Assembly (NCBI RefSeq): GCF_002950945.1
Contig: NZ_CP012673.1
Location: 1,116,001 to 1,180,000, forward strand
DNA length: 64,000 bases
Direction: 5' to 3'
Source: Sorangium cellulosum
GTDB lineage: Bacteria > Myxococcota_A > Polyangia > Polyangiales > Polyangiaceae
Under the pieces are notes generated by a model, which worked only from the letters and a program-made list of their open reading frames with translations, was not told the DNA's origin and did not search any database. Of the stretch, positions 18,218 to 26,207 are shown piece after piece. Positions within the stretch are counted from its first letter, which is position 1. Each line of letters opens with the position of its first letter. A program made the translations under genes and the position numbers.

Positions 18218-18916
18218 ATGCGACGCGTGATCGCTCTCTCGTCGGCGCGCAGCCTCGCCGCCTGCCTTGCCGCCTGCCTCGCGGCCTGCGGCGGCGCTCA
18301 GCCCACCCCGGACGACGCGCGCACCACCGTCGTCTCGCTGCAGAGGATCGACTGCGAGGAGTGCGGCGCCGAGCTCGTCGAGGATCTCCGCGAGCGCCCG
18401 GGCGTCTATGGCGCCTCCTTCGATCGGCGCCGCGCCGAGATCGCCGTGACCGCGTCGCCCGCGTTCGACGTCAACGGCACCGTGAAGCAGCTCGCCGCGG
18501 ACGAGGGGTTCGAGGCGGTGATCGGCGCCGGCAAGGGCCAGTACCTCGGCTGGGCGACCTTCCCGGAGGGCGCGGACGCGCGGACGATCGCGGACGGCGG
18601 CGCCGACATCCCCGACCTCGGCGTTCACGTCGTCCGGGGCAAGGTCACGGTGATCGACTTCGCCGCCAACTGGTGCATGCCGTGCCGCAAGCTGGACGCC
18701 CACATGGCCAAGGTCCTCGAGACCCGGCGGGACATCGCCTACCGCAAGATCGACATCGTCGACTGGGACACGCCGCTCGCCCAGCGTTACCTGAAGAAGG
18801 TCCCCAGGCTGCCGTACGTCATCGTCCACGACGTGAGCGGCGCGCCGGTGGAGACGATCGCGGGCCTCGAGATCGAGCGGCTCGACGCGGCGATTGCGCG
18901 CGCCGGCGTGCGCTGA
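18218..18916 (+). CDS. Lipoprotein fusing an HMA-like domain to thioredoxin
   Basis: A 232-residue protein with three parts. The first is a signal peptide ending in CLAACGGAQ (lipobox). Residues about 38-105 resemble a heavy-metal-associated domain: QRIDCEECGAELVEDLRERPGV, with a CxxC where HMA domains bind copper or zinc. The third part is a thioredoxin domain (about 125-230) with active site NWCMPCRKLD and the cis-proline region PRLPYVIV. It should act at the periplasmic face of a membrane, reducing or isomerising disulfides. The metal-binding-like module suggests delivery of, or response to, a thiophilic metal, or reduction of a metallochaperone. The combination is uncommon. It starts 65 bases from the divergent chorismate-enzyme homologue. 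Confidence 0.85.
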   Translation: MRRVIALSSARSLAACLAACLAACGGAQPTPDDARTTVVSLQRIDCEECGAELVEDLRERPGVYGASFDRRRAEIAVTASPAFDVNGTVKQLAADEGFEAVIGAGKGQYLGWATFPEGADARTIADGGADIPDLGVHVVRGKVTVIDFAANWCMPCRKLDAHMAKVLETRRDIAYRKIDIVDWDTPLAQRYLKKVPRLPYVIVHDVSGAPVETIAGLEIERLDAAIARAGVR

Positions 18917-19042
18917 CCGCGGCGAGCGGCGTCCTCGCGCCCTGGCCGGCCGCCGCGAGCGGCGCCATCACATCGTCGCGATGCCGCCCTCGCCGCGGCG
19001 AGCGGCGCGCGCCGCAGCGAAGGCGTCGCCTCTCGGCGATCC

Positions 19043-19651
19043 TCAATAGTGGCCGAAGAGGTCCTGGATCCGCGACTCGAGCGCGACCGCGATCTTGTAG
19101 AGCGAGGAGATCGACGCCGAGGACTCGGCGCGTTCGATCTGCGAGAGCAGCGAGACGCTGAGCCCCGTGCGCCGCGCCATCTGCTTGAGCGTGAGGTCCT
19201 TGTCCTTGCGGAGGTTCCGGATCGTGTCGCCGATGACCCGGTGGAGCTGCTCCTCGGGCGTCCGCGCGAGGCCCTTCTTGCGCATGACGCGGGCGAGCAC
19301 CTCGCGGAACTCGTCCACGTTGAACGGCTTTTTGATGTAGTCGACCGCGTCGAGCTTCATGGACGCGACGGCGCTCTCGAGGTTGGGGAAGCCGGTGAAG
19401 ATGACGACCGCGATGTCGTTGTCGACCTTGCGAATGCGCTTGAGGACCTCGATGCCGTCGAGCTTCGGCATCATCAGGTCGAGGATGATGAGGTGGTAGC
19501 CGCCCGCGCGGACCTCCTCTTCCACCGTCGTGGGATCGCCCAGCGTCTTGACCTGGTATCCGTCGCGCTCGAGCAGCGTCTGCATGTAGTCGCAGATCGC
19601 CCGGTCGTCGTCGACGATCAGAATGCGTACAGCGGGAAGCTCAATTGCCAC
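19043..19651 (-). CDS. Response regulator with C-terminal XRE-type HTH domain
   Basis: A 202-residue two-domain protein. Residues 8-125 are a receiver domain: acidic pocket VDDD, phosphorylation site in IILDLMMPKLDG, the switch Thr in IFTGF and Lys in IKKPF. Residues 138-200 form a Cro/CI-type helix-turn-helix (TLKQMARRTGLSVSLLSQIE, then SSASISSLYKIAVAL). Receivers are usually fused to OmpR, NarL or Fis outputs; an XRE output is unusual. The start is a GTG with GAGAGGAGG upstream. No kinase is adjacent in the same transcript; the hybrid histidine kinase across the tRNA gene is the closest candidate partner, but this is only proximity. Confidence 0.93.
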   Translation of the reverse strand: MAIELPAVRILIVDDDRAICDYMQTLLERDGYQVKTLGDPTTVEEEVRAGGYHLIILDLMMPKLDGIEVLKRIRKVDNDIAVVIFTGFPNLESAVASMKLDAVDYIKKPFNVDEFREVLARVMRKKGLARTPEEQLHRVIGDTIRNLRKDKDLTLKQMARRTGLSVSLLSQIERAESSASISSLYKIAVALESRIQDLFGHY

Positions 19652-20102
19652 CTGTTCCTCCTCTCACGACCGCCGAAGCCGGTCGCCCTGGTCCGTTCTG
19701 GAAGGGCCCGCGAAGGCGCTCCCTTACTCTTCGTTGCCCGAGCAGCGTGCGAGGCCCTCACCGGCGCCACAGGAGCTTCGCTCTCTGCTTCTTTTGGGCA
19801 ACATCGGGATTCCAGTGACACTTTAACACGGCCTGAGCAAGGTCCGCTCGCGGGTTTTTTCTTGCGATCCGCCGATTCTTGGCTTCGTGAAACGTCCGGG
19901 GCGCCGGGTGAACCGGAAGTCTCTGTGTTTCCGCGAGGTTCCGTCCGTGGGGCGGCGACGGCGACGAGGTGGGGGTCGGGCGGCAGCGCGGCGTGTTCAG
20001 GCGGAGCGCACGCGACCCTCAACATTTCGTCTTGACAATAGGTCCGACCTTAGCGATGGTGCGCGCCCGCGGTTCGGCGGGCGTTGCTCTCGCAGCAGCG
20101 TA
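19652..20102. other. Intergenic region upstream of receiver-XRE gene and tRNA
   Basis: About 450 bases without a convincing gene. The left part is the leader and promoter region of the receiver-XRE gene, with a Shine-Dalgarno GAGGAGG near 19656-19662. The middle is comparatively AT-rich (CACTTTAACACGG around 19820). The right part holds the tRNA promoter. No further RNA or protein gene could be supported. Confidence 0.5.
20032..20060 (+). promoter_or_regulatory. Probable promoter of tRNA-Pro
   Basis: A perfect minus-35 hexamer TTGACA (20032-20037) is followed after 17 bases by GATGGT (20055-20060), which keeps the key A and T of the minus-10 box. Transcription would begin near 20067, about 36 bases before the mature tRNA. 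Confidence 0.5.
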
Positions 20103-20176
20103 CGGGGCGTAGCGCAGCCTGGTAGCGCACTCGGTTCGGGACCGAGGAGTCGGAGGTTCAAATCCTCTCGCCCCGA
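20103..20176 (+). tRNA. tRNA-Pro, anticodon CGG
   Basis: A complete cloverleaf. The acceptor stem CGGGGCG pairs with CGCCCCG and is followed by the discriminator A. The D-arm is AGCGCAGCCTGGTAGCGC. The anticodon stem CTCGG/CCGAG encloses loop TTCGGGA, giving anticodon CGG for codon CCG. The T-arm contains GGTTCAAATCC. CCA is not encoded (CTCA follows) and must be added after transcription. The 3' half is not duplicated in the flanking sequence that I could see, so there is no sign of an integrated element. Confidence 0.96.
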
Positions 20177-20248
20177 CTCAGTTTCGACACTTTGGTCGGT
20201 GTACTCTCGGTGGACTCGTTGCAGGGCGGCCCAGGGCTGCCCTAGGCG

Positions 20249-20275
20249 GCCAGCCGGCCGCATCGGGCGGCTGGC
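20249..20275. terminator. Possible hairpin terminator of the histidine kinase gene
   Basis: GCCAGCCG (20249-20256) and CGGCTGGC (20268-20275) form an 8-bp perfect stem with an 11-base loop, between the tRNA and the 3' end of the leftward kinase gene. There is no T-run, so a Rho-independent role is only a suggestion. Confidence 0.3.
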
Positions 20276-20421
20276 TGCCGACGGAACGACCACCTCGTTG
20301 CCGCACGTTCGTCGTGCGGCGCGGGAGAGGGCCGCTGCCGGCGGGCGCGGCGCGCGGCGAGCTCCCCCGCTCGGGTCGGGCAGCTCGGCACCACCTCCCC
20401 GTGCCCCGGCGACGTCCGCCG

Positions 20422-23235
20422 CTACCCCGTGCGCCCGGCCAGGTTGGCGATCACGGCCGCGAGCTCCGACGCCTCGATCGGCTTCGGCACGTGCGACTGG
20501 AACCCCGCCAGGAGCGCGCGCGTCCGGTCCTGGGCGCTTGCGTACGCCGTCAGCGCCGCCGCCGGGATGCGTCCGCCCTGCTCGGGGCTCTGGGCGCGCA
20601 GCCGGCGGATGAGGCTGTAGCCGTCCTCGCCCGGCATGCCGAGGTCGCTCAGGATCACGTCGGGCTTCTCGCGCTCGATCGCCGACAGCGCCTCGGCCAC
20701 CGTCGCGACCGCGGTGATGCTCGCGCCCTTGCGCTCCAGCACCGTCGTGACGAGCTCCCGCGCGTCCGGCTCGTCGTCGACCATGAGCACGCGCAGCCCT
20801 TGCAGCGTCGGCTCCGCGTCGGCCGGCGCGCCGCCGAGCAGCGCGTCGGGCTTGCGCAGCGCCGCCATCGCGCCGCGGGGCGCGAGCGGGATGTCGACCG
20901 TGAAGGTCGCGCCCTTGCCCTCCCCGCCGCTCTCCGCCTTCACGGTGCCGCCGTGCAGCTCGATCAGGTGCCGGGCGATCGCGAGGCCCAGGCCGAGGCC
21001 GCTGTGCGGCCGCGTGCTCGTGCTGTCCGCCTGCCGGAAGCGGTCGAACACGTACGGCAGGAACTCGGGGACGATGCCCTGGCCGTTGTCGCGCACCTGG
21101 ACGCGGGCGAGCCCCTCGGCCTTGCTCAGCTGGATCGACACCTTGCCGCCGCGCGGGGTGAACTTGATCGCGTTCGACAGGAGGTTCCACACCACCTGCT
21201 GCAGCCGCGTCTGGTCGCCCGAGATCGGACCCGCACTCGCGTCGAGCTGCACGGCGAGCTCGATCCCCTTCGCGTCCGCGCCGTGGCGGACCGCGTCGAT
21301 GGCCGCGTTGATGATCGGCGGCAGGTCGATGAGCATCACGTCGAGCCGCAGCTTGCCGGTGATGATGCGGGACGCGTCGAGCAGATCCTCGACGAGCTGC
21401 GCCTGCAGCGTACCGTTGCGCTCGATCGCCTCGAGCGCGCGGGAGTGTGTGTCCGGCTTGAGCGACCCCTGCCGGAGCATGCGCGCCCAGCCGAGGATCG
21501 CGGTGAGCGGCGTCCGGAGCTCGTGCGAGAGCGTGGCGAGGAACTCGTCCTTGGCGCGGTTCACCTGCTGCGACTCGCGGTAGAGCTGGGCGTTGTCGAG
21601 CGCGAGCGCGGCGAAGTTGCAGAGCTCCTCGGCGAGCGCGAGATCGTCGATGAAGTAGCGCCGGCTGGGCTCGGTCGACAGCAGCGTGATCGCGCCGCGC
21701 GTCCGGCCGCGGGCGCGCAGCGGCACGATCATCGCCGAGCGCACGCCGAGCTCCCGGAGCACGGCGAGGTACATCGGGTCGTGCGCGCCGGACCAGCACT
21801 CGTGATCGTTCTTGGGCTCGCTCTTGGGCTCGCCCTTGGACCCGCTCCTCGGCTCGGAGCTGGGCCCGGCCTGGGTCGGCGAGGCGCGCAGCCACGCCAT
21901 GCTGTCGACCTCCGGCAAGAGGAGCGACTCGCCGCACCGGAGCACCGCGTGCACCGCGCGCGGCACCTCGGGGTCGGCCGGGTAGCGGACCGCGAGCTCC
22001 TTGCCGAGCTCCTGCCGTGAGGCGCTCGCGTGCACGGCGGCCAGGCGGCTCAGCGAGCCGTCGGGCTCCACGATGTCCACGACGGCGGCGTCGGCGATGT
22101 GCGGCACCGCGAGGCGCGCGATGTTGGCCAGCGTGGTGTCGTACTCCAGGCCCGAGAGCGCGAGCTGCCGGCTCGCCTCGCCGATGAAGTAGCGGCGTTT
22201 GTCGGCGAGCCGCTTCTCGGTCACGTCGCGGAAGACCAGGACGAGCCCGACGAGCTCGCCCTCGTCGCTCCGGATCGGCGCGCCGCTCGAGTCGATCGCG
22301 AGCTCCGAGCCGTCCCGGCGCAGGAGCAGCGTGGTGTCGTCGAGCCCGATGATGCCGCCGTAGCGCAGCACCTCGGTGACGGGGGCGTCGAGGTCGTTGC
22401 GCGTCTGCTCGGAGATGACCCGGAAGACCTCGGACAGCCGGCGATCCCTCGCCTCCTCGAGCGACCAGCCGGTCAGCTTCTCGGCGACGGCGTTCATGAA
22501 GTCGATGCGCCCCGAGCCGTCGGTCGAGATCACCGCGTCGCCGATGCTCTTCAGGGTCGTCGAGAACTTGGTCCTGCTGACGCGCAGGTCCGCCTCGAGC
22601 TGCTTGAGCTGGGTGATGTCGGCGAAGATCGAGACGGCGCCGAGCATCTCGCCGTCCGGCGAGAACAGCGGGGCGCAGCTGCCGAGCAGCATCCCGTGCG
22701 TCCCGTCGAAGCGCTGGAAGTGGACCTCCTCGGCGGGGACGCTCTCCCTGCTGGTGAGGCACCGCGCCATCGACCAGTCCTCGGCGGCGAACGGCCGGCC
22801 GTCGGGGTGGAAGGCGCGGTAGCGCCCCCAGCCCTCGACGTTGTCGGCGGTGGCGCTGCCGGCCCAGATGCGCTCGGCGGCGCGGTTCTGCAGGATCAGC
22901 TTCCCCTGGGTGTCGGAGACGATGATGCCGTGCGGGCTCTCGCTGAGGAGCGCGTCGAGCAGCCCGCGGTCGTGCCGCGCGATCGCGCGCAGCCGCTCGA
23001 CCTCGCGGCGCAGCGCCTCGACCTCGGTGTCGACCGGCGGCACCGACGCGGTGAGCGGCGTGAGCTCGAAGCGGGAGGCGCTCGCGCTCGGGTCGACGCT
23101 CGCGGCGACGCGGTCGATCTCGGCGAGCGCCGAGCCGATGAGCCGCCTTTGCTCGGCGCTCCCGGCCGCCTCGTGGATCAGCGCCCGGGCCTGGAGGAGC
23201 GCCGCGATGATCGGGGGGTCCGAACGCTCGGGCAT
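20422..23235 (-). CDS. Soluble hybrid histidine kinase (PAS-PAS-GAF-HisKA-HATPase-REC)
   Basis: About 937 residues without membrane helices, so a cytoplasmic sensor. Domains in order: an N-terminal helical/coiled region (to ~90), PAS around 95-215 and again around 220-345, GAF around 365-555, HisKA with phospho-acceptor in FLATLSHELRTPLTAILGW, HATPase with the N box (NLLSNAIKFTPRGG) and G boxes (DNGQGI, GLGLGLAI), and a C-terminal receiver with VDDEPD, phospho-Asp in ILSDLGMPGEDG and VPKPIE. The GAF domain is interrupted by a Ser/Glu/Lys-Pro insertion (EPRSGSKGEPKSEP). Such kinases sense internal redox or small-molecule cues. I use the ATG at 23235; a GTG at 23253 adds six residues. It reads toward the tRNA region. 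Confidence 0.93.
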   Translation of the reverse strand: MPERSDPPIIAALLQARALIHEAAGSAEQRRLIGSALAEIDRVAASVDPSASASRFELTPLTASVPPVDTEVEALRREVERLRAIARHDRGLLDALLSESPHGIIVSDTQGKLILQNRAAERIWAGSATADNVEGWGRYRAFHPDGRPFAAEDWSMARCLTSRESVPAEEVHFQRFDGTHGMLLGSCAPLFSPDGEMLGAVSIFADITQLKQLEADLRVSRTKFSTTLKSIGDAVISTDGSGRIDFMNAVAEKLTGWSLEEARDRRLSEVFRVISEQTRNDLDAPVTEVLRYGGIIGLDDTTLLLRRDGSELAIDSSGAPIRSDEGELVGLVLVFRDVTEKRLADKRRYFIGEASRQLALSGLEYDTTLANIARLAVPHIADAAVVDIVEPDGSLSRLAAVHASASRQELGKELAVRYPADPEVPRAVHAVLRCGESLLLPEVDSMAWLRASPTQAGPSSEPRSGSKGEPKSEPKNDHECWSGAHDPMYLAVLRELGVRSAMIVPLRARGRTRGAITLLSTEPSRRYFIDDLALAEELCNFAALALDNAQLYRESQQVNRAKDEFLATLSHELRTPLTAILGWARMLRQGSLKPDTHSRALEAIERNGTLQAQLVEDLLDASRIITGKLRLDVMLIDLPPIINAAIDAVRHGADAKGIELAVQLDASAGPISGDQTRLQQVVWNLLSNAIKFTPRGGKVSIQLSKAEGLARVQVRDNGQGIVPEFLPYVFDRFRQADSTSTRPHSGLGLGLAIARHLIELHGGTVKAESGGEGKGATFTVDIPLAPRGAMAALRKPDALLGGAPADAEPTLQGLRVLMVDDEPDARELVTTVLERKGASITAVATVAEALSAIEREKPDVILSDLGMPGEDGYSLIRRLRAQSPEQGGRIPAAALTAYASAQDRTRALLAGFQSHVPKPIEASELAAVIANLAGRTG

Positions 23236-23440
23236 GGCTTCAAGGGATCCCACGGCGGCCGCACGCGAACAAGATGCTACGAGCGCGGCACGACACGGAA
23301 ATTCTCCCCTCCTAGGTTTCGACCTCGCCTCGGCCAGCGTTCGTCTTCATTGGATTCATTGGACGGACCGTGGACGGGATTCTGTCATCGGTCGGGTACC
23401 GCCGCGCGGTGGGGCGGGGCACCGCTGCGTCGGGGGGGGC

Positions 23441-23460
23441 GGTCCGCCGCGCGGCGGACC
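23441..23460. terminator. Perfect 20-base palindrome downstream of etfA
   Basis: GGTCCGCCGC followed directly by GCGGCGGACC is a perfect 10-bp inverted repeat, 36 bases beyond the etfA stop and before the kinase gene on the same strand. It sits in a C/G-rich region with a G9 run (23432-23440). It could stall or end etfBA transcription, though no T-run follows. Confidence 0.45.
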
Positions 23461-23495
23461 GGCCGACGCCGTGCGGCGGCCGGCCGGGCGAGAGG

Positions 23496-24467
23496 TCAGC
23501 TGCGCGCCGCCTGGATCTGCTTCACGAGCTCGGGGACGGCCGTGAAGAGGTCCGTGACGAGGCCGTAGTCGGCGACCTGGAAGATGGGCGCGTCGGCGTC
23601 CTTGTTGATGGCGACGATCACCTTCGAGCCCTTCATTCCGGCGAGGTGCTGGATGGCGCCCGAGATGCCGACGGCGACGTAGAGCGACGGCGCGACGACC
23701 TTGCCGGTCTGGCCGACCTGGAGGTCGCTGGCGGCGTAGCCGGCGTCACACGCGGCGCGGCTCGCGCCGACGGCGGCGCCCAGGACGTCGGCGAGCGGAT
23801 CGAGCACCTCGTTGAAGCGCTCCTTGAGGGCGCGGCCGCCGGAGACGACGACCTTCGCCTCGGCGAGCTCGGGGCGCTCGCTCTTCACCTGGTCGAAGGA
23901 GACGAACTCCACGCGCTCCGCGGCCGCGCTGGGCGGGACGACCGCGACCTGCTCGATCGGCGACTTCGCGCCGGCCGGCTCGGCGGCGGCGAACGCGCTC
24001 TGCCGGACGCTGACGACGTGGACCGGGGTCGCGACGGTGCAGACCCCGTACGCGTTGCCGGCGTACATGGGCCGCTTGTACTTGAGCGAGGAGCCCTCGG
24101 CGAGGAGCTCGGAGATGTCGCTCGCGAACCCCGCCGAGAGCCGCGCCGCGACGCGCGGGAGCAGGTCCTTGCCGTAGGCGCTCGCGGTGCCCACGACGAT
24201 CTTGGCCCCCTTGGCCGCGGCCGCGACCGTCGGCACGTAGCGCTCCGCGACGTAGTCCTTGAGCGCGCCGGCCTCGGCGACGAGCACCTTCTCTGCGCCG
24301 AGCGTCGCCGCCTCCGCGGCCGCCTCGCCGAGGGAGTCGCCGATCACGAGGATCGCGTACGTCCCGCCGAGCGCCGCGGCGGCTTGCCGCGCGAACGTGA
24401 CCGCGGAGTGGGTGGTCTTCTTCAGCTTTCCATCGGCGGCCTCGGCCACCACGAGAACGTCAGCCAT
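23496..24467 (-). CDS. etfA: Electron transfer flavoprotein, alpha subunit
   Basis: A 323-residue EtfA/FixB. The N-terminal half is the adenine-nucleotide-like domain. The C-terminal half is the FAD-binding domain with the family signature [12 protein letters not shown]...[14 protein letters not shown] and the [15 protein letters not shown] segment. With EtfB it accepts electrons from acyl-CoA and other dehydrogenases and passes them to ETF:quinone oxidoreductase. It lies 81 bases downstream of etfB in the same orientation, so the two form an operon. Length and motifs are normal for the family. Confidence 0.96.
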   Translation of the reverse strand: MADVLVVAEAADGKLKKTTHSAVTFARQAAAALGGTYAILVIGDSLGEAAAEAATLGAEKVLVAEAGALKDYVAERYVPTVAAAAKGAKIVVGTASAYGKDLLPRVAARLSAGFASDISELLAEGSSLKYKRPMYAGNAYGVCTVATPVHVVSVRQSAFAAAEPAGAKSPIEQVAVVPPSAAAERVEFVSFDQVKSERPELAEAKVVVSGGRALKERFNEVLDPLADVLGAAVGASRAACDAGYAASDLQVGQTGKVVAPSLYVAVGISGAIQHLAGMKGSKVIVAINKDADAPIFQVADYGLVTDLFTAVPELVKQIQAARS

Positions 24468-24548
24468 GATCCCTCCTGCACCTCGTCATCCGGTGTCGGT
24501 CGGTCCCCCGCGCCGCGCGCGGGTGGACGACCTGCCCTCGGGGTCCCC

Positions 24549-25376
24549 TCAGAGGACCTTCGCCTCGTTCTTGAGCCGCGTCACGAGCTCGCCGACGTCC
24601 TTCACCTTGATGCCGGCCTTGCGCGCCGGGGGCGGCTGGAACGTGTGGTACTGGACCTTCAGCGCCTGGTCGGGCGCGAGGTCCGCGAGCTTCACCTCGG
24701 CGAGGGGCTTCTTCTTGGCGGCCATGATCGCGGGGAGCGCCGCGAAGCGCACGCCGTCGTTGTACTTGAACGTGGGCGCCGTCTTCATCGAGTAGACGCT
24801 GGTCGGCGCGACGATGCGGAGGTCGACCGTGACCACGGCCGGAAGCCGCACGCGCAGCGTGGCGACGCCGCCGTCGACCTCGCGGCCGACGAGCAGGGCG
24901 CCCTTCTCTTCCTTGAGGGTCGCGGCGAAGGTGGCGAGCGGCCAGTCGAGCAGCTCGGCGAGGATCTGCCCGACCTGGTTCGAGTCGCCGTCGACCGCCT
25001 GCTTGCCCATGAGCACGACGTCCGGCTTCTCGCGCTCGACGAGCGACTTCAGGGCGCGCGCCACGAGGTCGCCGTCGAGCTTGTCGTCGGTGACGTCGAC
25101 GCGGATCGCCTTGTCGGCGCCGGTCGCGAGCGCGGCGCGGAGGGTCTGCTCGGTGTCCTTGGGCCCGAAGGTGACCACGACGACCTCGCCTGCCCGTGTC
25201 TTCGGCGCCTTGCCGTCCTCGGTCAGGCGCAGCGCCGCCTCCAGCGCGTACTCGTCGAACGGGTTCGGCTTCCACTCGAGCCCGGTCGTCTCGATTTTGT
25301 CCCCCGAGGCGGGGATCTTCACCTTGTTCGCGTTATCCGGATCGGCGACGCGCTTGAGCGGAACGAGGATCTTCAC
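24549..25376 (-). CDS. etfB: Electron transfer flavoprotein, beta subunit
   Basis: A 275-residue EtfB/FixA. The start is the GTG at 25376, giving the family opening (V/M)KILVPLKRVADPDN with CAGGAG upstream. Typical segments follow: NPFDEYALEAALRL, the VTFGPK strand, and VLMGKQAVDGDSNQVGQILAELL. The protein is slightly longer than usual. In the segment that normally reads VDLR-x-x-EPR directly before SLPxIMxAKKK, about 17 extra residues are inserted (VAPTSVYSMKTAPTFKYND) and the EPR triplet is missing. It is the first gene of the etfBA operon; the upstream 830 bases hold repeats and no other gene. Confidence 0.94.
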   Translation of the reverse strand: MKILVPLKRVADPDNANKVKIPASGDKIETTGLEWKPNPFDEYALEAALRLTEDGKAPKTRAGEVVVVTFGPKDTEQTLRAALATGADKAIRVDVTDDKLDGDLVARALKSLVEREKPDVVLMGKQAVDGDSNQVGQILAELLDWPLATFAATLKEEKGALLVGREVDGGVATLRVRLPAVVTVDLRIVAPTSVYSMKTAPTFKYNDGVRFAALPAIMAAKKKPLAEVKLADLAPDQALKVQYHTFQPPPARKAGIKVKDVGELVTRLKNEAKVL

Positions 25377-25679
25377 GGCTCGGTTGGCTCCTGTAGCTTG
25401 AGGGGTGACGCAGAGCGTAGTCCGCCCGGTGAGGGTCGCGCTACACGGCTGGCGGGCTGGCGGACTCCTGCGTGGTGTCCGGCGAGCCCGACTGGAATAG
25501 CACGCCTGAGGCGGAGAGAGCCGGTCATGGCAGGACCGACGTGATGCGTCAAGGCGGGCGCGGCGGTTCTGTCGGGTGTGGTGCCGGTGTGTGAGGGGGC
25601 GGTGTGCTCCGCGCCACGGCGGCCGCGGTGCAAGCGGGGTCATCCGGGAGACAGGGCGTCGGCAACGGCGTTCAACCGA

Positions 25680-25712
25680 ACGTGGACGTGGGCGGCCATC
25701 CCACGTCCACGT
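25680..25712. repeat. Perfect 13-bp hairpin
   Basis: ACGTGGACGTGGG and CCCACGTCCACGT are exact inverted repeats around a 7-base loop (CGGCCAT). It lies about 300 bases upstream of etfB and about 70 bases from the 43-bp array. It could be a structured RNA element, a terminator of leftward transcription, or a protein-binding site. Confidence 0.6.
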
Positions 25713-25774
25713 CCCCCTGGACGAGAACCGGGGCGAAGCGTGGTGAACGTCCATGCGTGTCGCCGGGCGGGATC

Positions 25775-26160
25775 ACCGATGCGATCCGTTGGGAGGGGGC
25801 TGCCGGCGGGGGGTCGCAACGGATGTGATCCGTTGGGAGGGGGCTGCCGGCGGGGGGCGTAATGCACGCGATCCGTTGCGAGGGCCTGCCGGCAGGGGCC
25901 CGTAACGGATCGAGTCTGTCGCGAGGGCCTGCCGGCAGGGGCCCGTAACGGATCGAGTCTGTCGCGAGGGCCTGCCGGCAGGGGGCCGTAACGGATCGAG
26001 TCTATCGCGAGGGCCTGCCGGCAGGAGGGCGTAACGGATCGAGTCTGTCGCGAAGGCCTGCCGGCAGGGGGCCGTAACGGATCGAGTCTGTCGCGAGGGC
26101 CTGCCGGCAGGAGGGCGTAACGGATCGAGCCTGTCGCGAGGGCCTGCCGGCGTGGCGCCG
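25775..26160. repeat. Non-coding tandem array with 43-bp period
   Basis: Seven consecutive copies at exactly 43-bp spacing (the CCTGCC core begins at 25885, 25928, 25971, 26014, 26057, 26100 and 26143), preceded by two more divergent copies at spacings of about 44 and 42. Each unit holds the palindrome CCTGCCGGCAGG followed by CGTAACGGATCGAGTCTGTCGCGAGGG or close variants. A 43-bp period cannot stay in frame, so it is not protein-coding. The first two copies are the most diverged (GATCCGTTGGGAGGGGGCTG). The array separates the 3' end of the unknown leftward gene from etfB. Expansion by slippage or unequal crossover is likely. Confidence 0.95.
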
Positions 26161-26207
26161 GCTTCGACGGCGCGGCGCGGACGGCGCCCACCACCGGGAC
26201 CGGCGCG

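Larger units (their letters stand above)
25377..26207. other. 831-base intergenic region upstream of etfB
   Basis: No gene is supported here. The left 300 bases should carry the etfB promoter, though no clear minus-35/minus-10 pair stands out. The rest holds the 13-bp hairpin and the 43-bp tandem array listed separately. Open frames in the region are short, low-complexity and shift frame at every repeat. Confidence 0.7.

Noticed and set aside
20103..23235. tRNA-associated integrative element
   Set aside because: No integrase, no repeated tRNA 3' end and ordinary composition on both sides.
25775..26160. CRISPR array
   Set aside because: Units are contiguous with no variable spacers, and no cas genes are present.
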